Part shown: positions 14,118-22,942 of the stretch, one piece after another
Position numbering within the stretch: the first letter of the stretch is position 1
How the letters are laid out: every line of letters starts with the position of its first letter
Assembly: GCA_963677505.2 (NCBI GenBank)
Contig: CAXXWB010000037.1
Coordinates: 1 to 64,000, forward strand
From: JBGSUZ01 sp963677505
GTDB taxonomy: Bacteria > Bacillota > Clostridia > Peptostreptococcales > Acidaminobacteraceae
Direction of reading: 5' to 3'
Length of the DNA stretch: 64,000 nucleotides
Position numbers and translations under genes: made by a program
Notes under the pieces: model-generated
Told to the model about the DNA's origin: nothing
Seen by the model: only the letters and a program-made list of their open reading frames with translations
Database searches by the model: none

Positions 14118-16004
14118 GTGCGCCCAGCATGGGCGCACTCTAACGGGTGAAAGTCCCGAACACGCCCTAGTAGTGGGAAGTGTATAGCTTAAGGCAAGGG
14201 TGTCCACCGCGAGGTGGAATCTGAAGGAAGCCGGCGGCAAAGCTCTGGTCTGACGAACAGAAATCACATCAGGCAATAATTAGGGATAAGGCTGCAATTC
14301 AAGTCAAAGTCCAATAACTACTCGAAACTAATTATTGTAAATGTGGCAGATAGATGGAGCGAAAGAGTGCGTTCTTACCTGGGGAGGTCTCACAGACGTG
14401 AAGTAAGACAGTCTGAAATACGGAGTAAAGCTTGCTGTGAGAAGTCAGCCGAGGTCATAGTACCGAGTTTTTTTCGGGAAGGACTGAACAATCGTAAGTC
14501 TCGATTAAGAACTAGAAGGAGGTTGGTGTGTTGAAAGCAGAATACCGAAAGGACTGCCTGCAAAGGGATGGCGTGGAACGCAAAGAGTATGTAGGAGTGC
14601 TGAGCACCAACTCTCGGGAAGGTAAAGAAAGAGGCGGTGCAAACGACTTGCTGGAAAGCATACTGGACAGAGAAAACCTGAACAAGGCTTATAGACAAGT
14701 CAAGCGTAACCATGGAGCGCCGGGAATCGATGGCATAACCGTTGAGGAGGCGCTTCCTTGGATAAAGGCAAATCGTGAGGAACTCCTACAAAGTATTCGG
14801 GAAGGCAGATACAAGCCAAGCCCAGTTAGGCGAAAGGAAATTCCAAAAGCAGATGGTGGTGTACGAAAGCTTGGTATTCCAACGGTCATCGACCGTATCA
14901 TTCAACAAGCTATCTCCCAGAAGCTTCAACCAATCTTTGAACCACTCTTTTCGGAAGGGAGCTATGGCTACCGCCCGAAAAGAAGCGCACAGCAGGCGAT
15001 TCAGAAAGTGAAGGCGTATGCAGAACAGGGATATGTCCACGCGGTGGAAATAGACCTATCGAAGTACTTCGACACCTTGAATCACGAACTGCTCCTGAAT
15101 CTTCTACGCAAACATATCCAAGATAAACGTGTGACGGAACTCATCAAGAAATACTTGAAAAGTGGCGTCATGAAAAATGGAATCATCAGCAAAACCGAAG
15201 AAGGCTCACCACAAGGCGGGCCTCTATCACCTTTACTGGCGAACATATATTTGAATGAATTTGATCAGGAGATGGCATCCAGAGATGTGAAGGTAATTCG
15301 CTATGCAGATGACATTGTGGTACTTGCGAAAAGCAAGCGAGCGGCAAACCGCCTTCTGGAAACCTGTCGTAAGTATCTTGAGGGTAAACTGAAACTGAAA
15401 ATGAATGTCCAAAAGAGCAAAAATGTCAGCGTTTTAGCAATAAAACATTTTAAATTCCTTGGTTTTTGTCTTGGGAAGAATGGAAAGGGCATCTTTATCA
15501 GAGCTCACCGTGAATCTTTGGTAAAAGCGAAAAGGAAGCTGAAAGAACTGACACGCCGTAATCAGGGAAAGAATGTGCGAGTGGTATTTGAGAAAGTAAA
15601 GAGTTTCATCCGAGGATGGCTTGGTTACTATCACGTAGCTGACATCAAACGGACAATCATGTCATGGAATGAGTGGTTGCGCAGAAGATTCCGCATGTAT
15701 ATCTGGAAACAATGGAAGAAACCCAAAACGAGGGTGATGAATCTTAAGAAACTTGGAATATCAGAATGGCAGGCGTATCAATGGGGCAATACCCGACTAG
15801 GATACTGGCGAATAGCTGGAAGTGCAGTACTTTCGCGGTCCATCACAAATGAAAAGCTCGTACAGGCTGGCTATTATGACTTTCCAGCCCAGTACGAGCA
15901 ACTACGCTTAAAGCACTTATGCGATTGAACCGCCGTATACCGAACGGTACGTACGGTGGTGTGAGAGGTCGGAAAATGAAATAATCATTTTCCCCCTACT
16001 CGAT
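14118..16004 (+). mobile_element. Group II intron, bacterial class C-like, 1887 nt
   Basis: Starts with GTGCGCCC, the usual GUGYG 5' end, and the leader shows the structured GGGTGAAAGTCCCG and AAGGCAAGGGTGTCC domain I elements. After the maturase ORF comes a domain V-like hairpin (CCGCCGTATACC ... GGTACGTACGGTGG) and a domain VI hairpin, ending CTACTCGAT. The insertion point lies 5 nt after a terminator stem, the target preference known for class C introns, and the encoded RT lacks an endonuclease domain. The intron looks intact and may be mobile. Confidence 0.88.
14528..15928 (+). CDS. ltrA: Group II intron reverse transcriptase/maturase
   Basis: 466 residues. RT blocks are clear: RNHGAPGIDGITVEEA (block 1-2), VEIDLSKYFDTLNHELL, GSPQGGPLSPLLANIYL and the catalytic YADD in IRYADDIVVLAKS. 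A maturase (X) domain with GWLGYY follows. The protein ends without the HNH endonuclease domain, as in class C introns, which insert at terminators without second-strand cleavage. The start is GTG 14528 or TTG 14531, behind AGAAGGAGG. It assists splicing and retrohoming of the surrounding intron. Confidence 0.95.
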   Translation: MLKAEYRKDCLQRDGVERKEYVGVLSTNSREGKERGGANDLLESILDRENLNKAYRQVKRNHGAPGIDGITVEEALPWIKANREELLQSIREGRYKPSPVRRKEIPKADGGVRKLGIPTVIDRIIQQAISQKLQPIFEPLFSEGSYGYRPKRSAQQAIQKVKAYAEQGYVHAVEIDLSKYFDTLNHELLLNLLRKHIQDKRVTELIKKYLKSGVMKNGIISKTEEGSPQGGPLSPLLANIYLNEFDQEMASRDVKVIRYADDIVVLAKSKRAANRLLETCRKYLEGKLKLKMNVQKSKNVSVLAIKHFKFLGFCLGKNGKGIFIRAHRESLVKAKRKLKELTRRNQGKNVRVVFEKVKSFIRGWLGYYHVADIKRTIMSWNEWLRRRFRMYIWKQWKKPKTRVMNLKKLGISEWQAYQWGNTRLGYWRIAGSAVLSRSITNEKLVQAGYYDFPAQYEQLRLKHLCD

Positions 16005-16089
16005 TGGTGGAGACAAGTGTACCGTGTAGTATCCACAATACTGCTACGTTAGCGAACGAGCCTCCAGGACTGATCACCAACTTCAATTA

Positions 16090-16419
16090 TTAAAGTGCAA
16101 ACTTCAATTGTTGAAGCTTTTTTTTGCTTTCTCCAAGAAATTGGTTTTTTGCATCGATAAGTTCTAATTCTCTATCAAACATTACCTCAATTTGAGGAGT
16201 ATCAATTCTTTTTATGTCAACCAAGTGATCATTTTTATCAAAACGATACATGAATGTCATTTTAACACCATCAACACTACACTTCATTTCACACATTAAG
16301 AACTCGCCTTCGGTATGAAAATTTACGTAGTCGTAGTTCTCTAATTTAGCATTTTGAACTAATTTCAATGGTGAGATAAGAGGAGAGTACATTAACTCAT
16401 AAACTCGCTCAATATTCAT
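16090..16419 (-). CDS. Third gene of helicase operon, unknown function
   Basis: 109 residues from the ATG at 16417-16419, which has AAGGGAGGAAT upstream. Soluble, beta-rich first half (FHTEGEFLMCEMKCSVDGVKM) and a helical, Lys-rich C-terminus. It starts 61 bp after the helicase stop and is the last gene before the intron and left island boundary. I do not recognise the family. Fixed linkage with the helicase and the 150-residue gene would support a joint function. Confidence 0.65.
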   Translation of the reverse strand: MNIERVYELMYSPLISPLKLVQNAKLENYDYVNFHTEGEFLMCEMKCSVDGVKMTFMYRFDKNDHLVDIKRIDTPQIEVMFDRELELIDAKNQFLGESKKKLQQLKFAL

Positions 16420-16480
16420 TTTTATTCCTCCCTTAACACTTACTTGAACATTATATACCATAGGTATATATTTTCAATCA

Positions 16481-18343
16481 CTATTTTAGATTTCTCTCAA
16501 TGTGTGCTGCTATGTCATCAAGCATAGAAAGGGCTTTTTTACAATCATCAGCGGTCCATATTGCTCTATTTCGACCAATATCTAGACGCAAATATTCATT
16601 AAAATACATAGCTAAAAGAGCACCATTATCTTTTGCTTTTGGTACAATCCATGAATATGGTCCTCTAAATAGTGGTGAGGTATTTAGATTATTAGCATAT
16701 TGGTCAATGTCATTTCTAATGATTATTTCTGGTACTAATTCTTCAGTAATCCTTTTGTTTACATATTGTTTATCTGTTTTATACATTACATCTGGACGGA
16801 GTAAGCGGTCATTTTTATGATTCATAAAATCAATCATTTCAGATGCTTCGCGTCTATTAATACTGAATGCGTCCATTAACTTTTTAATCTGCTCTTCAAG
16901 TTTTTTAGATTCAATTTCAGCAGCTTTTATCAGCTCAGTGGTTAGGTAATCAGAACTAAGTAAACTACCAGAATCTGATTCAGAGGCACTTCCAATATCA
17001 ACAATTCGATTGCCATCACTTGGCCCAATATCTACAAAGTCATAATCATCAAAATTCGATAAGTGTTTTATTATTTCACTTTCTTCAATTTCTAATTTAT
17101 ACATAGCCCATAAATCTTCTAGGTACAAATATTTATGAGCTACAATTTCAGCAATGTTATCATCTGGTTTTCTTATTTCACTGTCAGGAATTGATCTAAG
17201 TGTTCTCCCGACAAATTGAGCATAAGGAAGCACATTCTTAAATGCTCGGAATATTGCACCTACAGTAAGATATTTATGGTCATAACCCTCACCAAGCATT
17301 GAACAGTTGACGACAACATCGACTCTATGGTTTTCAATATCAGAAAAAACTACTTCTTTTTGAGATGCTGTTAACTGATGATGAATAATTGCAGTTCTTA
17401 ATCCATTTTGAATATATAGATCAGCAATACTTTCTGCATGTGCAATACTACTGGCTACAGCAATTATTTTATGGGGAACATCAGTACCATTTCGTTTAGC
17501 GTTTAATCGTTCTATACTTTCTAGCACTACACTTGTAGAACAATCGTGACTTAGTGATACTGTTCGTTTTATCCAATCTTCATCTTTTAGTTCTAAATCA
17601 AAAATTTGATCAGGAGTATATTTTTTGGATTCGTCTCCATCGAGTGTTAGTAATAAGGTATCGGGAACATAATCAAATTTTCTTAAACTTTTTACATAAC
17701 CTTTGTTCATCGCTTGACTTAATTTATATCGAAAAACTAATTTACCGGAAATATCCTTTCCATCACTTCGTATAGGAGTTGCTGTAACCTTGATTACCTT
17801 TGCATTAGAAAAATGCTCGCAAGTGCTAATCCATGTGTTTGCAGCTGAGTGATGAGCTTCATCAATTATTATCATATCGTAGAAATCGGAAGGTAAAAAA
17901 TTTAGCGGAGATCTTTCAAGTCTGTCTTGTAATTTTTGTATATTTATTATTGTGAGATGTGCGGAAGACAGAACTTGTATCGGGAGGGTTTTATCAAACT
18001 CAATTATTGTGGGAAGATCATTTTTTGTGTCAAATATTTTCGTTCTTAAATAAAAATTATCATGTCTGTCGCTATCTAACTCTCTAATCAAGGTTTCCTT
18101 TATAGTCAGTTGCGGTGTAATAATTAAGACTCTACCTCTAGCAATTTGAAATGGAGCAATTGCCATTAATCCAGTTTTTCCAACTCCCGTTGGAAGAATA
18201 ACAATGGCAGGATCTGTTTGATTATCAATTACAAAGTGCTTATATAATCTTAAATATCCATCTTTTTGTGGTTCTCTTAATTGTTCATTTTCTGCTATGT
18301 TTGGTTTAGAATAATGAAAATAGTTCTGCATAAAGCTATTCAT
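16481..18343 (-). CDS. SF2 DEAD/DEAH-box helicase (ResIII-type) of an island operon
   Basis: 620 residues. Walker A PTGVGKTG at 51-58, DEAH at 161-164, motif III-like VTATPIRSDG near 186, and a C-terminal helicase lobe with CSMLGEGYDH and FVGRTLRS (motif VI arginines). The last ~200 residues are helical and Glu/Lys-rich with no recognised domain. ATG start with GGGAGGATC. The architecture matches type III restriction-subunit-like helicases often found in defence loci, but no nuclease or methylase gene is next to it. It lies between a 150-residue gene (88 bp upstream) and a 109-residue gene. Role in defence is inference. Confidence 0.88.
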   Translation of the reverse strand: MNSFMQNYFHYSKPNIAENEQLREPQKDGYLRLYKHFVIDNQTDPAIVILPTGVGKTGLMAIAPFQIARGRVLIITPQLTIKETLIRELDSDRHDNFYLRTKIFDTKNDLPTIIEFDKTLPIQVLSSAHLTIINIQKLQDRLERSPLNFLPSDFYDMIIIDEAHHSAANTWISTCEHFSNAKVIKVTATPIRSDGKDISGKLVFRYKLSQAMNKGYVKSLRKFDYVPDTLLLTLDGDESKKYTPDQIFDLELKDEDWIKRTVSLSHDCSTSVVLESIERLNAKRNGTDVPHKIIAVASSIAHAESIADLYIQNGLRTAIIHHQLTASQKEVVFSDIENHRVDVVVNCSMLGEGYDHKYLTVGAIFRAFKNVLPYAQFVGRTLRSIPDSEIRKPDDNIAEIVAHKYLYLEDLWAMYKLEIEESEIIKHLSNFDDYDFVDIGPSDGNRIVDIGSASESDSGSLLSSDYLTTELIKAAEIESKKLEEQIKKLMDAFSINRREASEMIDFMNHKNDRLLRPDVMYKTDKQYVNKRITEELVPEIIIRNDIDQYANNLNTSPLFRGPYSWIVPKAKDNGALLAMYFNEYLRLDIGRNRAIWTADDCKKALSMLDDIAAHIERNLK

Positions 18344-18431
18344 ATAGATCCTCCCAATAGTGTAAAAATCTAAGTTAGATGAAGTTCCTAAAAAATTTTA
18401 TGTAAAAATTATTAGCAAGTAAAAAAGTATA

Positions 18432-18884
18432 TCACTTTTCAAAAAGAGAAGCTGGGAATTTACTAATTGGAATTGTTTTTTCATATTCGCCCAAAGCACC
18501 ACGAACTCTAAAACTCCCTCCTTGATATCGATATACTTCAAACCATTCTTGATCAGTATTACTTAAATCAATACATGAGAAGAATATGTCATAAGTAACT
18601 GAGCAGATGCCAATGTCGTCACAGACAAGTATGATATGAGTTTTATTGTCATAACGTTTTCTTAATTGGAGTAATTCCTTTTGATGACTTGGTGTAAACG
18701 TAAATCTCCATGAGTCTTGATTTGTTTTTGTAGTATGTTTTATGTAAATTCCAATATCGTGATTTACTTGATATGCAGAACTAGACGTTGAATGAGGAGC
18801 TAAGTTCATGGATGTAAATGATTTATGCCTAGTAATTTCAATGAGCGCAGCACCATGGTAAAAGGACTTTTGGGAAATTGTCAT
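18432..18884 (-). CDS. First gene of helicase operon, unknown function
   Basis: 150 residues; ATG at 18882-18884 with AGGAGGAATTACT upstream. Mixed alpha/beta protein with a central hydrophobic strand HIILVCDDIGICSV and a C-terminal block containing FEVYRYQGGSFRVRG. The CDDIGIC and RVRG pattern is distinctive, but I do not recognise a named family. A nuclease-like or DNA-binding role is possible; no catalytic motif is evident. Co-directional with the helicase. Confidence 0.65.
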   Translation of the reverse strand: MTISQKSFYHGAALIEITRHKSFTSMNLAPHSTSSSAYQVNHDIGIYIKHTTKTNQDSWRFTFTPSHQKELLQLRKRYDNKTHIILVCDDIGICSVTYDIFFSCIDLSNTDQEWFEVYRYQGGSFRVRGALGEYEKTIPISKFPASLFEK

Positions 18885-18969
18885 AGTAATTCCTCCTAGT
18901 TTGAACATAAAATTGAATTTAATAATTTTGATAGATAAAAGGGCCGTTTAAGGCCCTTAAAAGTAATAT

Positions 18970-19155
18970 CTATTTATTTTCATTTCCTTCAGAAACATGT
19001 TCAGCAACTCCTGCAGCCGCACCGGCGACTGACGCAACTGTAGCACCGACAGCTGTAATTGTTCCAACAGCACCAGCAATTGGTAAAGCAGTTACAAGAG
19101 CAACACCAGCTGCTGCACCTAAAGTGGCTTTTCCGATTAAGCTTAAAATTTTCAT
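18970..19155 (-). CDS. Small Gly/Ala-rich hydrophobic protein (glycine-zipper type)
   Basis: 61 residues from the ATG at 19153-19155 with AGGAGACT upstream. Almost the whole body is Ala/Gly/Val: GAAAGVALVTALPIAGAVGT and later ASVAGAAAGVAEHV, with GxxxG/GxxxA spacing typical of glycine zippers that pack or insert in membranes. The ends are charged. It could be a small membrane protein, a pore-forming toxin-like peptide or a bacteriocin-like product. It follows a 52-residue basic protein by 21 bp, so the two are probably co-expressed. Confidence 0.6.
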   Translation of the reverse strand: MKILSLIGKATLGAAAGVALVTALPIAGAVGTITAVGATVASVAGAAAGVAEHVSEGNENK

Positions 19156-19176
19156 AGAGCAGTCTCCTAACAAATA

Positions 19177-19335
19177 TTATTTTTTCTTTTCGCTTTCTTT
19201 TCTAATAGTTCCAATTTTTTTATCGCTTCTTGTATCTCGTCCGTTTTCATTTCTGATGGTTCCTTCTGGTAGTCCATGCTTTTTTTCAAATGAACCAACA
19301 GTGCAATCACTTCTCGTTTTCCTTGGTGCAGCCAT
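19177..19335 (-). CDS. 52-residue basic protein with two TRSD-x-x-IG/VG motifs
   Basis: Starts at ATG 19333-19335 behind a perfect GGAGG and ends at TAA 19177-19179. The product begins MAAPRKTRSDCTVGSFEKK and later has GRDTRSDKKIGTIRKESEK: the TRSD motif occurs twice, spaced 28 residues, around a central GLPEGTIRNENG. It is very basic. A longer open frame (19167-19349) in another register lacks a matching ribosome site and is not preferred. A short phage/ICE-type DNA- or RNA-binding protein is plausible; function unknown. Confidence 0.6.
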   Translation of the reverse strand: MAAPRKTRSDCTVGSFEKKHGLPEGTIRNENGRDTRSDKKIGTIRKESEKKK

Positions 19336-19464
19336 AGTAATACCTCCATTTGATTGTTAATCTTGAATAGATATAATATTTATGGTGGGGCGGGAGAGGT
19401 TAACCCTCTCCTGTGATCAACTTGCGAACCGTTTGGTGAATGCTTTTTAGCGTTAGTAGGGTGG

Positions 19465-19524
19465 TTAGCACCCGGCGATCAAAGAACCCGCCACTACTAA
19501 ATAACCGAGAACTAAATTGAACAT
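19465..19524 (-). CDS. Possible 19-residue hydrophobic micropeptide
   Basis: ATG 19522-19524 with GGAGTG 8 bp upstream; 19 codons giving MFNLVLGYLVVAGSLIAGC. Such peptides occur as type I toxins or leader peptides. An in-frame ATG 69 nt upstream would give 42 residues. The rest of 19336-19622 shows no other gene. Confidence 0.3.
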   Translation of the reverse strand: MFNLVLGYLVVAGSLIAGC

Positions 19525-19622
19525 ATCAGTCACTCCTTCTACTTTTACTTCGAGTATTGTACCTAACATGATCATAAAAGAGCTAGCAAACATATATCCA
19601 CCGACGGTATAGCAACAAAATT

Positions 19623-21166
19623 TTAAGCAGTCAGTTCATCATCCTCTTCTTCAATTGAGATGCTTTGTCTATACTGCTCAGCAAGCATGGTCCTATTGAA
19701 TGTTGCAGTTGGTTCAATTTCATTCACTTTTCTTCAAGCTCATCTGTAGTTACTCTGAAGAACTCTTTTCTTAGATTAATCTTATTAAGCCTTCTGTCAT
19801 TAAATGTCGCATGAAGTTTACTTTCTAAGCAACAGCGTCATCAGAGAAGATAAAGGAATGTACATCAAAAGCAAATGGAACACTTGCATCACCAAGTTCA
19901 TTTACACGATCTTGTGGATCAAGTCTTCGAGTCATACCGATTTTGAATACTGTATCGCCAAATGAACCAAGGTTGCTGATTATATAAACATAACCAGCCT
20001 TACCATTTTGAAGCTTAATGATTTCATCTTTTTTATGCTCAACTGTATCTAATTGACCTTCAAGTTCAGCAATTTTTTCCCTGAGTTGTTGATACTTTTC
20101 ATCTTCCTGATCAATATCGTTAAGCTGTTCATTGAGCTTGTTGATTTCAAAGAGATATTTCGATTCTTCGGCTTCAATCTGCTTACGTTGTTCTTCAAGT
20201 ATTTTTCGTTCCTCAGCCTCTTGACGCATTATTTCTCTTAATCGTTGTTGTTCTTCTTAGCGCGTTCTTTTCTTACATAGTATTCATACTCGATTTTTAC
20301 TAATGTGATGAATAATTGTTCAATTTCGCCAATAAATCTTATTAGCGTAGATGCAATACTTTGGTTACCTTCACCAGCAATTTCTATGTATTTTTAACAA
20401 TTTCATCAACATAGCTTAATGAGGTATCAAGTTTTTCATACTTTAAGTTATAAAGAATATTTTGTAGTTCAGCTTGAAGTGCAATAACCATGAGCTTATA
20501 TATTGCAGCATTTGCTTTTGTCGTATAACGGCCTTCGTATGTCTTTAGAACATCTTCAATTAATGATTTAGTATCATTGCAGGATTTCCTTAAATCTTTG
20601 ATATCCATACAATTTAGTTTCAGTGTAACAGTTGGAGAAAGAGAATCAAGGAACTCAATTGTGGAAGCATCAATATGGAGTCCAAGATTTGCATCACTCA
20701 TAGTTGAATAATTCTTAAGCATCTTTTGAATGCTCTTGATTGATGTTGTTATTTTAGAAAGTTTAAATTCTTGATTCTTGATTTTATTATCTATGGATTC
20801 TTTTTCTGCTTTAAGATTTTCAATTTCTTCCATGAGGGAACTTTTAGATTCAATTTCAGCATTTACATGTTCAAGTTTTGCAACTCCCTCAGCAATAACC
20901 TGTGATTTAATTTGTTCCTTATCTTCTAGTTCCGTAGTAAGCATGCTGATACTTTTTGATTTTTTATCAATTTCAGAATCTAACTCAGATAAATTGAGGT
21001 ACTTATCAAGATTATTGAAAGAGTTTTGATACTTTAGAATTGATTTTTTGTCGTGACTGAATCTTAAGGCAAGGAAGATAAAACCTAAAGGGGAGAGATA
21101 AATTGAAAGAAGGAGAATGGTAATTGTAATGCCGTTCAAATAAAAGGGATGCTTTACTTTGTTCAT
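19623..21166 (-). pseudogene. DUF4041/T5orf172 (GIY-YIG-like) phage protein, broken by four frameshifts
   Basis: The reading runs from ATG 21166 (GGAGTG upstream): an N-terminal membrane segment, a long coiled coil and the DUF4041-type region, then breaks near 20391-20395, 20254-20258, 19826-19828 and 19728-19731. Restoring one base at each point gives a continuous 515-codon protein. Its C-terminal part has GYVYIISNLGSFG ... FKIGMTRRLDPQDRV and SVPFAFDVHSFIFSDDA, the T5orf172 domain related to GIY-YIG nucleases. The last part ends at TAA 19623. All four are losses within a homopolymer or doublet. Family role is unclear; such genes are frequent in phages and islands. Confidence 0.8.
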
Positions 21167-21308
21167 TTTAAACACTCCAATCATATTTTATTGAATAGTT
21201 CGTAATGCTCATTCAACAGTTAGGTTTAAAATATTGACATTTGATACAAACATACAACTAAACTGAAAAATAATGGATGATACGTTTAAAAAAGAAGTCC
21301 CAAAGGGA

Positions 21309-21623
21309 CTATTTTTTATGCTTTTTTCTCATCTGATCAATCAAGTTTTGAATGACTGTGAGGTCATCTGGATCAAGTCCATCAGTGTTCAAGTGAAAAG
21401 CGATTTTTTCATTTGAGTTTCTAAGTAGACTTTTTCCTAAGAGATAGTCTAGTGTGACATTAAAGTAATCAGCTAAAAAAGAAAGCACTTCGATACTTGG
21501 TTGTAATGATTCAGCTTCATACTTAGAGATGTTTGACTTTGACAGTTTTAGAAGTAAACCCAATTCTTCTTGGGTCATTTTTTTTTCTTCGCGTAATTCT
21601 TTTAAACGTTTTCCAAAGCTCAT
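21309..21623 (-). CDS. XRE-family repressor (phage CI-like)
   Basis: 104 residues from ATG 21621-21623 with GGAGGTGTCCT upstream. The N-terminal ~65 residues form the HTH (RLKELREEKKMTQEELGLLL ... SKSNISKYE) and the short C-terminal part is a small dimerisation region (DDLTVIQNLIDQM). No protease domain, so SOS-type self-cleavage is unlikely. It faces a short XRE gene across a region with repeated operators, the layout of a phage-like lysogeny switch. Confidence 0.88.
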   Translation of the reverse strand: MSFGKRLKELREEKKMTQEELGLLLKLSKSNISKYEAESLQPSIEVLSFLADYFNVTLDYLLGKSLLRNSNEKIAFHLNTDGLDPDDLTVIQNLIDQMRKKHKK

Positions 21624-21651
21624 AGGACACCTCCTTACTAAATTATACAGT

Positions 21652-21753
21652 ATCAAATTAGGAAACTATATGTTGTTTCTAAAAAAGAATTAAAAGTATT
21701 GACAAGTTCCAAAAAAGAAACCATTCTTATAATATAAGTTTCTAAAATAGAAT
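21652..21753. promoter_or_regulatory. Operator array of the XRE switch
   Basis: Copies of a quasi-palindrome GTTTCTAAAATAGAAAC: 21675-21690 (GTTTCTAAAAAAGAAT), 21706-21721 (GTTCCAAAAAAGAAAC), 21738-21753 (GTTTCTAAAATAGAAT), and a divergent one near 21652-21665. A further near-perfect copy lies at 21964-21980, right after the short XRE gene. A rightward -10-like TATAAT is at 21728-21733 between operators; TTGACA at 21699-21704 is spaced 23 bp, too far for a standard pair. Repressor binding is inferred. Confidence 0.7.
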
Positions 21754-21774
21754 TTAAATAGGGAGGGATGATAT

Positions 21775-21963
21775 TTGATCAAGGTAAAGGAATATCGCTC
21801 GAACAAAGGGGTGAAAGGAGAAACTATAGCCAAATTAATTGGTGTAAATAAAGCTACATATTCTAAAAAAGAAAATGAGCAAGTTCGGTTTTCACTTGAA
21901 GAGGCACATGCTATTGCAAATTACTTTAAAGACACAATAGAGTCGGTTTTTTTTAATATTTAA
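21775..21963 (+). CDS. Short XRE-family HTH protein (Cro-like)
   Basis: 62 residues, TTG start with GGGAGGG 7 bp upstream. Nearly the whole protein is one HTH (GVKGETIAKLIGVNKATYSKKENEQ ...), as in Cro or short antirepressors. The operator copy right after its stop may place the next genes under the same control. Opposed to the XRE repressor at 21.3 kb. Confidence 0.75.
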   Translation: MIKVKEYRSNKGVKGETIAKLIGVNKATYSKKENEQVRFSLEEAHAIANYFKDTIESVFFNI

Positions 21964-22159
21964 GTTTCTAAAATAGAAACTTAAAAAAGAGCCCTAATCA
22001 GGCCCAAGTATGAGTAAAACAATATTTTAGTGAAGTGAAAGCATCACCATCGAGCTGAAAATGTTCTGCAGTTGGCGGCTTTCTAAAGTAAGTATAGCTT
22101 GTGCTTAGGAATTATGAACTTAGTTATTATTCAAAGAAAGAATGTGAGGTGTGAGTAAG

Positions 22160-22417
22160 GTGGAGAATCAGATTAAACTCGAAACTTTTAAATGCATGTC
22201 GTTTAGGCAAAATGATCACCATATAAGTGTTGATGAGACTGAGATTTTTGAACTTACTATTGAAAACGACTGGTCTCAAAATTTCTATATTAAAGATTTT
22301 AATGATTTATCTGGTCGCAAGGTGCTTCATTTAGTGGACGCTGAGACTGGTGAAGACTGTCTCATATGGGCAGATCAGATTACACATATTAAGAAATTAG
22401 GAGATGACGCTTCGTGA
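22160..22417 (+). CDS. Small acidic protein of unknown function, coupled to downstream HTH gene
   Basis: 85 residues from GTG 22160 with GAGGTG at 22146-22151; an upstream GTG (22151) would sit on its own ribosome site. Acidic alpha/beta protein (HHISVDETEIFELTIENDW, later EDCLIWADQITHIKK). Its stop overlaps the GTG start of the next gene (GTGA), so translation is coupled. Not recognised. Confidence 0.55.
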   Translation: MENQIKLETFKCMSFRQNDHHISVDETEIFELTIENDWSQNFYIKDFNDLSGRKVLHLVDAETGEDCLIWADQITHIKKLGDDAS

Positions 22418-22932
22418 GTTTTTTAAATCAGTTGAGAAGAGTTCGACTTGAAAAGGGCATGACACAGAATATTTTAGCTGCAAAGGTGGGCGTATCTCAG
22501 GCGAATTGGTCAAAGTATGAAACTGGCGAGTTAGATATGCCTGAGGATGTGGTTCTTAGGACTTTGACAATTTTGGATGATGCACGGCTAAAGGCAGTTT
22601 ATCAGCATGAGCGGGGCACTGGGGTCTTTAATATGCCTGTGCTGACTTGTATAGATGAAAACCCTTATACAGTGCTGAATGTGGTCATTGAAGAAGCTGA
22701 GGAAATGATTCAGAGTGCAGAGAGCCTTAAGAAGCTAATTCGTAATAAATTGTGTCATCAGGAGATTCCTGAAAAGGATTGGATTGAGATTATGAAGTGT
22801 GAAGAGCAGATTTGTGATGTTCAGCTGGCGCTTCAAATTCACTTAATTCGGATGCATGAGGTTTATGGTCTGGACTTGAAGAGGTTAGAAGCTAGGATGA
22901 TGGCAAAGTTAAGGGATAAAAATTATTTGTAG
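22414..22932 (+). CDS. XRE-family regulator with helical C-terminal domain
   Basis: 172 residues. HTH in residues ~6-55 (RRVRLEKGMTQNILAAKVGV ... SQANWSKYETGE). The remaining ~110 residues are helical, Glu-rich, of the sort seen in phage-encoded regulators with a DUF-type ligand or oligomerisation domain. GTG start overlapping the stop of the upstream gene. It ends 10 bp before a tiny ORF that is cut at the next island junction. Confidence 0.8.
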   Translation: MSFLNQLRRVRLEKGMTQNILAAKVGVSQANWSKYETGELDMPEDVVLRTLTILDDARLKAVYQHERGTGVFNMPVLTCIDENPYTVLNVVIEEAEEMIQSAESLKKLIRNKLCHQEIPEKDWIEIMKCEEQICDVQLALQIHLIRMHEVYGLDLKRLEARMMAKLRDKNYL

Positions 22933-22942
22933 GAGGTGCCAA

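Larger units (their letters stand above)
14111..16014. other. Left att-like copy of the ssrA 3' end, split by the intron
   Basis: Removing the intron joins TTATGTT (14111-14117) to TGGTGGAGAC (16005-16014). The 17-bp product is identical to 37487-37503 across the ssrA 3' end, so this is the probable left boundary of the serine-recombinase island. Confidence 0.7.

Noticed and set aside
19167..19349. 60-codon frame starting MEVLLWLHQ
   Set aside because: Its start codon lies on the GGAGG that serves the ATG at 19333-19335; the 52-codon frame has better coding character.
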